A stretch of 38,284 bases of DNA, taken from NCBI GenBank assembly GCA_024636705.1, contig JAGXGN010000035.1, positions 1 through 38,284 on the forward strand. The letters run 5' to 3'. Shown here one piece after another: positions 31,689 to 38,284 of this stretch (the stretch's first letter is position 1; each line of letters starts with the position of its first letter). A program made the translations under genes and the position numbers. The DNA is from Halomonas sp. GTDB lineage: Bacteria; Pseudomonadota; Gammaproteobacteria; Pseudomonadales; Halomonadaceae. Below the pieces are notes generated by a model. That model was not told the DNA's origin. It saw only the letters and a list, made by a program, of their open reading frames with translations, and ran no database searches.

Positions 31689-34600
31689 ATGTCCAAGCCT
31701 CAGCCGGTAACCAATGCAAGGGAATCTCAGGAACTCGACAGCCAGCAGCAGGACGCTCAATCCACCAAGGTGATCCAGCCTGTCGCCGACTGGTGGCGAC
31801 CGCGCCATCCCAGGCGTGGCTTCCGGGCGAAACGCCGCGCGATGCCGCCGCGACACCCGCACCAGCCCCGCTATGCCCTGGAGCCGATGGAACCCCGTTT
31901 CCTGCTCAATGGCGAGCTCTCCTCGCTGTTTGGTAGCGGTGCCTTTGGCGACATGGCCACGGACGCCGCCGACGGTTTCCTCGCCTTCGGCAACAAGCTC
32001 GAAGACATCATCTCCACCCTGGACGATGACTTCGCCGGTTTGCCGGGGATGCTGACCCAGCGCTTCGAGGTCGATGGCAACGGTGATGTGATTAGCGTGG
32101 AGACGCGTCCACCCAAGATTGCCGACGTGCTTGGCCAGGCAGTCGAGCGGAACATCGATAGCCTGGCTGATGGTGGACTCGGTTCAGTGGAGGAGCATGG
32201 GCAGGATTTCAGCGGAGATCAGTACCAGAACCTGGCCAAACGAGCCGACTATCTCTATGGCGAGGGCGAGCAGACAGGTCCCCTACTCGGTGGGAACTGG
32301 GTTGGGCCGGCCGAACAAACGGTGTTGGCGACCCTGGACCTCGATGGTGATGGTCAGGCCAGCTGGCGCGAGGCTTTCGACGTGCTGTTCGTGGGCACCA
32401 TGCTCTCGGTGCTGGATGACTTCGCCGAGGCCGTTGACGGTGGTCTCTCTGAATCGGCAATGGAAGATGCCACTGTCGACACCCAGGACAACCTGAACGA
32501 ACGTATCGGGGCGATTGCCGCCGAATCGACTTACTTTGGCCTGTTTGAAAACGTCGAATTCACAGGTAGCGAAAACTTCAATAGCTTGTTTAGCATCGGA
32601 AGCGGTGGTTTTAGCTTCGCGGCCGATGATAACGATTCACCTGATTATTATACCCTGGCCTTTACCGGCAGCCTCGCCTTCGAGTTCGACCATACCTTCG
32701 ATCTCGACTTCGGTGTTATCGCAGACACGCTGGGTATCCAGGCACTGACAGAGCGCTTTACCAGTGGCGGCAGCCTGACGCCAACGGCTACATCGGTCCA
32801 GCCCGAGATCGATCTGACTGCCGAGCTGGATATCCCCCTCACCTTCAGTTTTGCGCTGCCCGATGTTGGCGACGAGGTCGGTACCGAACTGACGCAGAAT
32901 GACTATGATGCCTATTACGATGGTTTCGGCCTGCGAGCCGGCGCCTTTGTGGATGGTGGCTCCATCCAGATGACGCTGTCATCCGATACCGGTGATGACC
33001 TTATTGGGCTCTACGTCAATGCCGGTTTCCTGGGACTTCAGGTCGACGACGGTGGCTTCACCCTGGATATCATCCAGGAGATCGAGGTCACCCCCGCCAG
33101 CCTGCCTTCCACGCTTGGCTTCGATGGCGATCTGCCGCTGGAAAGCACCGATGGCGTATTGACGGCTGTGGATGCGGTTGGTGACTTCAATCATCCCGTG
33201 GAGTTCGAGCTGGGGTTCTCGCTCACTGACGATGCTATTACCGAGCCGGTGAAGATCACCGTGGCGCCCTCTGAGAGTGGCGATGCGGTTGTGAAAAGAG
33301 CCGCTGTGGAAACCGCCCTGTCAGAAGCTGGGTTGGCGGATCTGATCGATGTGACGCTCATCGGGGATGACACGGACACGCTATCCTTGTCGCTGGTGGC
33401 TGACAATACTGGCGTAGATGGTATCAACCTGCGATTCGACGGCGCTGACCTGCTCATTGATATCTCTGCGGATGATGATGGGCTGTTGACCGATGACCTT
33501 TCAGCGGCGTTTCTACTTTCGGTGGGGGCCATGCTACCCCAGCGAATCAATGTCAATGGTGCTGATGGCAAGACAATCGCCAATTTGGTGGCGGAACTTG
33601 ATGATTTAGATGGCATTTCGGCAGAGATGGTCATGCAGGATGTTGCCGGTTCGGATTCTGAACCTCCCGAACAGGAGTATGCTGGTCAGATTCGTATTAG
33701 TTCTTCCGAGTCCCTCTACCTGGTCGATAACTTCTCCATCGACGCCGATGGCGTGGTACGCCTCGATGAGCTGATAAACGCCAATACGGGCGATCTGTTC
33801 AATCTTCCCGCCGCCAACGAGGCCTCCTTCGCCTTCGACCTGACCCTGGAGGTCATCGATGGCCTCGATCGCACCACGGGATCATGGGGTGATATCCAGA
33901 TAGATTTTGGTGGAAGCGACATACTCAATCTGACCGGTGCCTCGCTGACCACCGATATCAGCGGCTTCCAGCGTTTCGACTACAGCGCCGAGATGGATGC
34001 CGATCATCGCAGCGTGCTTGAAACTGGCCTCACCCAGGAAGTGGTCGACTTCAACCAGGTCGGCGCCAACAGCGTAGTGGGCATGCTCGGCCAGTTGCGA
34101 GCCTGGGCCGACCGAGTGGCGGATTCCGCCTATCTGGGCAACATGGACATTCCCTTCGCCGACCTTGTCCTCGGCGAGGTACTGGGCTTCGATGCCCTGG
34201 TGCAGGAACGCCTCCTCTTCGATCAGGCTGGCCTCGACTTACTTGAGGGCGAGCCGACCGCCACTCAGCTTGCCGGGTTCAGCAAGCTGATCGCTCAGGT
34301 CGAGAATAGCGAAGGCAATGTCGAGACCCTGGTTCCCTTTACCAATGTCCAGGAGCTGGCCAAGCGACTCGACGCCCTGGGCCTCCTCGATGCGACGGAT
34401 TACGACGGTGATGGTACAGAAAACACCGTTATCTGGTATGACCCGGTCAATCCGAATGCCGGCGACGATATCTTCGACCCTGCTGGTGCGGATGAACATG
34501 ACCCGTTCAACCCCAAGCTGCTGGTTCCCCTGACGCTCTCGCGGTTGGATAGTCGCCTTAGCAGCGCCGAGTCCCCGGTGGACTTCCTCCAGCGCTCTTC

Positions 34601-37600
34601 CGAGGAAGAGGGCGGTGCCACCAGCTTACTGGGTCCCCTGGAGCTGACCTTCAGCGCCTCCACCATCGAGGTGGGTGTCTCGGAGAGCATGAATGTCACC
34701 CTCGGCATCCTGCTGGGCCAGGGCGGCAACCTTGACGGTAATCCCGATCTGGACGACCTGGGCGTCACCCCCATGGACGACCTGGCGGTCACCGGCGGTG
34801 CCGAGGTACAGACCGTACAGGGCAGACTTTCGGCAGATGCCACCTTCCAGATCCGCATCGATGGTGGTGACTGGGAAACCATTACCATCAGCAAGGCGGA
34901 CACCAGTACCAATACCACCGCCCAGGACCTGGCCGACGATATCAATACCCAATTAACCGATGACTTCAGCGTTATCACCGCAGAAGTTCTTAACGGCCGC
35001 ATCGTTCTGGTGGCCGACGGTAGCGTTACGTCCTTCGATGTAGATGTCATCCAGACCAATACCGCCTATAAGGAAATCGGTCTGGCCTCCAGCCGCGCCT
35101 CCAATGTGGCGGTGGCTCTGGCTACCCAGGCGGACTATGAACTGGGCAGTGATGGCACCGTCACCATCACACTCAACGATGGTACTGGCCCCGGTGAAAG
35201 CATCACCTTGACGCTTCCAGCGGTCGACACTACCGGCAACCGGACGCTAAGCGACCTGGTCAATGATCTGAATGCCCAGATTGGTGCAGACGATGGTGTC
35301 ATCTTCACCCGCAGCGGCAACGAGCTGATCCTGGGCAGCATCACAGAAGGGGTGCATTACCTCGAGGTCAGCTTCGATTCTCAATTCGACAATCTCTTCG
35401 CTTCTTCGAGTGGCACGACGGTCGAGACAGGTCTGCTACTCCAGGCCGGCGACGAGATCATTAGCCAGTACGGCCAGATAAGCGGAAATGCCAATGCGAT
35501 TGCGATCAACTATGGCGCCGACACAGCCAATATAAGTGTATCTGCGTCCGAAACCACCGAGTTGAACTCCATCGCTGAGCTGGTCGATCTGCTCAATGGC
35601 AAGCTGTCTGGCGAGCCCATCGAATTTGTCGCCCTCGGCGCCAAACGTTTGGGACTCAATGCCCTGAATGACACGGTCACCGAGATCACTATCAGCGGCA
35701 CTGATGCCACGCCGCTAGGCTTTGCAGATGGCGACACCATCGATGACTCCCTGCGCCTGAGCGCCGCCCAGGCAGTGACCCACTACTTTGGCCCAAGTTC
35801 CGATGCCACATTTACCATCAACGGTGAAACAATCACAGTCACCTCCGAGGACACACTCAAAGCCCGCTCCCTCTATGACCTGGAGCGTGTGATCCAGGAC
35901 AAGCTGGATACGGCATTCGAAAATCGCCTGATCGACGTCGGTATCGACAACGGCCGGCTGACCTTCACGGCAGTGGATGGTTCTGTATTGACTGGCTTCA
36001 GCATCACCGGTACCGATGCCGAAGCCGAGGACGATCTTGGCCTGGTGGCGCTCACCGGCCTTGCAAACCTGACCGCCAATACCGACGACCTGCTGATCCG
36101 TGCTCGCTCTGGCGAGGCTTTTACCGTCGACCTGACGGGTGTGACGGATATCGATGGTGCCATTAGCGCAATCCAGACCGCAGCCGATAATATCCTGGGT
36201 GCCGATGAGTTCATCATCGAGATTGCCGACGACAACGCCAGCCTGTTGGTCACGGACAACACCACCCAAGTCGATGACAACATCTTCGAGATCGAGACCC
36301 TAAATGGCTCTAGGGTGGCCAGACAACTGGGTATCTTCTCCGCTGGCAGTGAAGACCGCCAGGCGGAAGTCGATGACAACGTCATCCGCGGCGATCGTAT
36401 CGGCGTGCCCACGCTCAGCGACAGGCTGTCCATCGAAGATGACGGTCGTGACCTCCTCGAAGCAGAACTGAGCCTTACCCTGCCTGATTTTTCCGCCGAA
36501 GCACGCTTGGGCTTTATCGGCGTCGGGCTGGAAGCCGGTACACCGGAGTTGACCGCCAGTTTCTCCATGGGCCTAGCGGACCCCGGTACGGATGCCAGTG
36601 GCTATACCCTCCGCCATCTCCTCGATGCAGTGCGGGAAGATGACATCGCGGCGCTCGGTGATTTTCTGGATGCACCCGAGATCGAGATCAACGCCGGTGA
36701 TATCGCCTTCGATGTCTCCGTGCTGGGTGAGGCGGGAACGGCCGTCGATGGTCTCGGCCTTGTTGGTGGCGAGATCGTGGTTCGCCTGGAAGATTTCGGT
36801 GCCACCTTTGCCGACGAGTTCCCGGTCATCGAGATCGGGCGCTACACCACCGAGGGGGATCCTAGCACCTTCGAGGACTTCGACAGTTTCGAGGAGGCAC
36901 TGGAGACGGTACTGGGCGACCTGGGCAGCTTCTCGGCGCTGGACTTCTCCGACTTCGGCGCCGCACTGGAAGGCCTGATCGATATCGTTCAGGGCTTCTC
37001 CGAGGTTGGTTTCCTTAGCGAAGAGATTCCCATCCTTGGCGTCAGTGTTTTGGATATGGTCGGCATCGCCGACGACTTTGCCAGCGGCATCGAGGAGATA
37101 TTGGACAACCCGGTAGTCACCCTGCAGGAGCTCGAGGCCCGGCTTGTCGAGGCCCTGGCTCTGCCGGAGGGTGCGCTGGATATGGAGATCGCTGCCATCG
37201 ATGGCAGCGATAACTTGATCCTAGAGTTCGATTTCTCCCGCGTCTTTAGTGAACCCCTCAATATCCAACTGGACTTGGCAGCGCTGGCGGCCGAGGCGGG
37301 AGTCAGCCTGCCAACAGAGGTAACCGATAACTTCGGCCTCTACGGTGCCGCCGGCCTGGCCGTCAGCGGGGCGATAGACGCCAAGCTGAGTTTCGGCATC
37401 GACCTGGCAAGCCTGGTTGATGAGACCGATGGCAGCGTACAGGATCCCGAGGTGGCCCTGCTGTATGGTGCTGGCCGCACCAACCTTTCCGGCAGCCTGA
37501 ACGCCACTGGCGATAACCTGAACTTCAATGCCGCCCTGGGCCCGCTGGGTGCTTCGGTGCGTGACGGTACCGCACTGGTCGAGGTTACTTTCGACCTGTT

Positions 37601-38284
37601 TGATGGGGCATCGGGTAGCCTGAACCTGCTCACCGCCGACAGCAATTTCCTCGACAGCCCGACCCTGACGTTCACACCCGCATTCAGTGGCAATGCCGAG
37701 GCTACCCTGCCCGTCTACTTCCCCACCAGCTCCAGCTACCTGGGCGATATTATGCTGGGCGCAGGACTATCGTTGGGTGCCGGTGGCGAGCTCGACCTGG
37801 CAGGAAATCTCGATGGGGGGGAACTGCTTGCTTTCAGCGACGGCTTCTTCGATGCCCTGGATTTCGAGAATTTCGATATCTTCTCCAGCCTGCCGCTGAT
37901 GATCGATGGGTTCGACCTCTTCCTGGCCAACCTGCAGTCGATTCTTCAAGGTCAGGTCATGGGCGTCGACATTCCCTTCCTGGGCGACAGCCTTGCCGAT
38001 GGCGCCACCGTGATCGAGGACTTCCGCCAGGACTTCGTCGATCCCTTCCGCCAGCAGGTAGAAGAGGCCCCCCAGCGCGGCCTGGAGATCGTCCAGGATC
38101 TGCTGTTCCGCTCGCTCTGGTCGACCACGGTACTGGTCCAACTGGACGAGTCGGCGGCGCAGGACTTTACCGGGCTGAGCACTGAGCAGCTGTTCGACCC
38201 CACAGACACCGACTGGATCGATATCGGTGATCTCGGCAACTACCTGAATACTGAATACGGCGCCAACATTGACCATTACATCAA
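31689..38284 (+). CDS. Giant LEPR-XLL-type surface/secreted protein, 3' end beyond the window
   Basis: One open frame of about 2,198 codons with no stop before the window edge. The start has GGAAGGGGG about 9 bases upstream; an in-frame ATG at 31665 lacks a ribosome-binding site. The N-terminus has a basic Arg/Pro/His stretch (37-61) then LEPMEPRFLLNGEL (64-77), the LEPR-XLL-like signature found at the start of very large bacterial proteins. An EF-hand loop DLDGDGQASWRE (217-228) and a DYDGDGTEN calcium-type loop (about 905) follow. The rest is very acidic, Gly/Asp-rich, cysteine-free as far as I read, with degenerate beta-rich modules between about 1,000 and 1,550. There is no Sec signal peptide, so type I secretion is likely, with its signal in the missing C-terminus. 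A giant adhesin is the likely role. Confidence 0.85.
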   Translation, partial: MSKPQPVTNARESQELDSQQQDAQSTKVIQPVADWWRPRHPRRGFRAKRRAMPPRHPHQPRYALEPMEPRFLLNGELSSLFGSGAFGDMATDAADGFLAFGNKLEDIISTLDDDFAGLPGMLTQRFEVDGNGDVISVETRPPKIADVLGQAVERNIDSLADGGLGSVEEHGQDFSGDQYQNLAKRADYLYGEGEQTGPLLGGNWVGPAEQTVLATLDLDGDGQASWREAFDVLFVGTMLSVLDDFAEAVDGGLSESAMEDATVDTQDNLNERIGAIAAESTYFGLFENVEFTGSENFNSLFSIGSGGFSFAADDNDSPDYYTLAFTGSLAFEFDHTFDLDFGVIADTLGIQALTERFTSGGSLTPTATSVQPEIDLTAELDIPLTFSFALPDVGDEVGTELTQNDYDAYYDGFGLRAGAFVDGGSIQMTLSSDTGDDLIGLYVNAGFLGLQVDDGGFTLDIIQEIEVTPASLPSTLGFDGDLPLESTDGVLTAVDAVGDFNHPVEFELGFSLTDDAITEPVKITVAPSESGDAVVKRAAVETALSEAGLADLIDVTLIGDDTDTLSLSLVADNTGVDGINLRFDGADLLIDISADDDGLLTDDLSAAFLLSVGAMLPQRINVNGADGKTIANLVAELDDLDGISAEMVMQDVAGSDSEPPEQEYAGQIRISSSESLYLVDNFSIDADGVVRLDELINANTGDLFNLPAANEASFAFDLTLEVIDGLDRTTGSWGDIQIDFGGSDILNLTGASLTTDISGFQRFDYSAEMDADHRSVLETGLTQEVVDFNQVGANSVVGMLGQLRAWADRVADSAYLGNMDIPFADLVLGEVLGFDALVQERLLFDQAGLDLLEGEPTATQLAGFSKLIAQVENSEGNVETLVPFTNVQELAKRLDALGLLDATDYDGDGTENTVIWYDPVNPNAGDDIFDPAGADEHDPFNPKLLVPLTLSRLDSRLSSAESPVDFLQRSSEEEGGATSLLGPLELTFSASTIEVGVSESMNVTLGILLGQGGNLDGNPDLDDLGVTPMDDLAVTGGAEVQTVQGRLSADATFQIRIDGGDWETITISKADTSTNTTAQDLADDINTQLTDDFSVITAEVLNGRIVLVADGSVTSFDVDVIQTNTAYKEIGLASSRASNVAVALATQADYELGSDGTVTITLNDGTGPGESITLTLPAVDTTGNRTLSDLVNDLNAQIGADDGVIFTRSGNELILGSITEGVHYLEVSFDSQFDNLFASSSGTTVETGLLLQAGDEIISQYGQISGNANAIAINYGADTANISVSASETTELNSIAELVDLLNGKLSGEPIEFVALGAKRLGLNALNDTVTEITISGTDATPLGFADGDTIDDSLRLSAAQAVTHYFGPSSDATFTINGETITVTSEDTLKARSLYDLERVIQDKLDTAFENRLIDVGIDNGRLTFTAVDGSVLTGFSITGTDAEAEDDLGLVALTGLANLTANTDDLLIRARSGEAFTVDLTGVTDIDGAISAIQTAADNILGADEFIIEIADDNASLLVTDNTTQVDDNIFEIETLNGSRVARQLGIFSAGSEDRQAEVDDNVIRGDRIGVPTLSDRLSIEDDGRDLLEAELSLTLPDFSAEARLGFIGVGLEAGTPELTASFSMGLADPGTDASGYTLRHLLDAVREDDIAALGDFLDAPEIEINAGDIAFDVSVLGEAGTAVDGLGLVGGEIVVRLEDFGATFADEFPVIEIGRYTTEGDPSTFEDFDSFEEALETVLGDLGSFSALDFSDFGAALEGLIDIVQGFSEVGFLSEEIPILGVSVLDMVGIADDFASGIEEILDNPVVTLQELEARLVEALALPEGALDMEIAAIDGSDNLILEFDFSRVFSEPLNIQLDLAALAAEAGVSLPTEVTDNFGLYGAAGLAVSGAIDAKLSFGIDLASLVDETDGSVQDPEVALLYGAGRTNLSGSLNATGDNLNFNAALGPLGASVRDGTALVEVTFDLFDGASGSLNLLTADSNFLDSPTLTFTPAFSGNAEATLPVYFPTSSSYLGDIMLGAGLSLGAGGELDLAGNLDGGELLAFSDGFFDALDFENFDIFSSLPLMIDGFDLFLANLQSILQGQVMGVDIPFLGDSLADGATVIEDFRQDFVDPFRQQVEEAPQRGLEIVQDLLFRSLWSTTVLVQLDESAAQDFTGLSTEQLFDPTDTDWIDIGDLGNYLNTEYGANIDHYI

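Overview
The window looks like chromosomal DNA of a GC-rich, probably halophilic gammaproteobacterium. The Halomonadaceae (Halomonas and relatives) are my best guess. This rests on gene families and gene order (cyanophycin operon, QseBC-type regulators, a TPP-riboswitch thiE, a very large acidic LEPR-XLL protein) and not on a marker gene. I saw no rRNA, tRNA, CRISPR array, insertion sequence or phage gene.

Region by region. (1) 1-7416, all on +: the tail of a short-chain dehydrogenase, a fluoroacetate-dehalogenase-like hydrolase, a GntR/FCD regulator, then an MmgE/PrpD protein, two adjacent beta-decarboxylating dehydrogenases (isopropylmalate and tartrate/D-malate types) and a four-domain rhodanese. 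This reads as a regulated catabolic module for an unidentified hydroxy-di- or tricarboxylate. (2) 7655-11860: a five-PAS diguanylate cyclase faces a GAF/degenerate-GGDEF/EAL phosphodiesterase, with 6 bases between their 3' ends. (3) 11941-16584, on -: cphB-cphA-iadA with 4-base ATGA overlaps. This covers cyanophycin synthesis, depolymerisation and hydrolysis of the released beta-Asp-Arg dipeptide. cphA carries an apparent one-base deletion in a C run. (4) 16854-22814: a D-Ala-D-Ala carboxypeptidase with a SPOR domain, an EamA transporter, thiE under a TPP riboswitch, and a SulP transporter divergent from a 65-residue ribbon-helix-helix protein with palindromes between them, then a CBS-pair protein. 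(5) 23110-29476, on -: seven tightly coupled genes. They encode a thermostable-hemolysin family protein, an AMP-dependent ligase, a heme-oxygenase-like iron enzyme, an SDR, a secreted TPR protein, and a QseB/PmrA-like response regulator with its sensor kinase. A PmrA/QseB-type box (CTTAAC-N5-CTTAAG) lies just upstream and two related boxes lie near 22.9 and 23.1 kb. This is the best candidate for an undescribed system: a self-regulated small-molecule or lipid-modifying pathway. (6) 29575-31381, on -: 1-Cys peroxiredoxin, a DUF6482-like protein and a small secreted protein. (7) 31689 to the window end, on +: one uninterrupted reading frame of about 2,198 codons, still open at the edge. It begins with a LEPR-XLL-type N-terminus and continues as acidic, repeat-containing, Ca-site-bearing sequence, as expected of a giant surface or secreted adhesin.

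Most genes have good Shine-Dalgarno sequences. I moved several starts away from the longest possible one on that evidence and say so in the entries. All family assignments are from reading motifs by eye; no database search was run.
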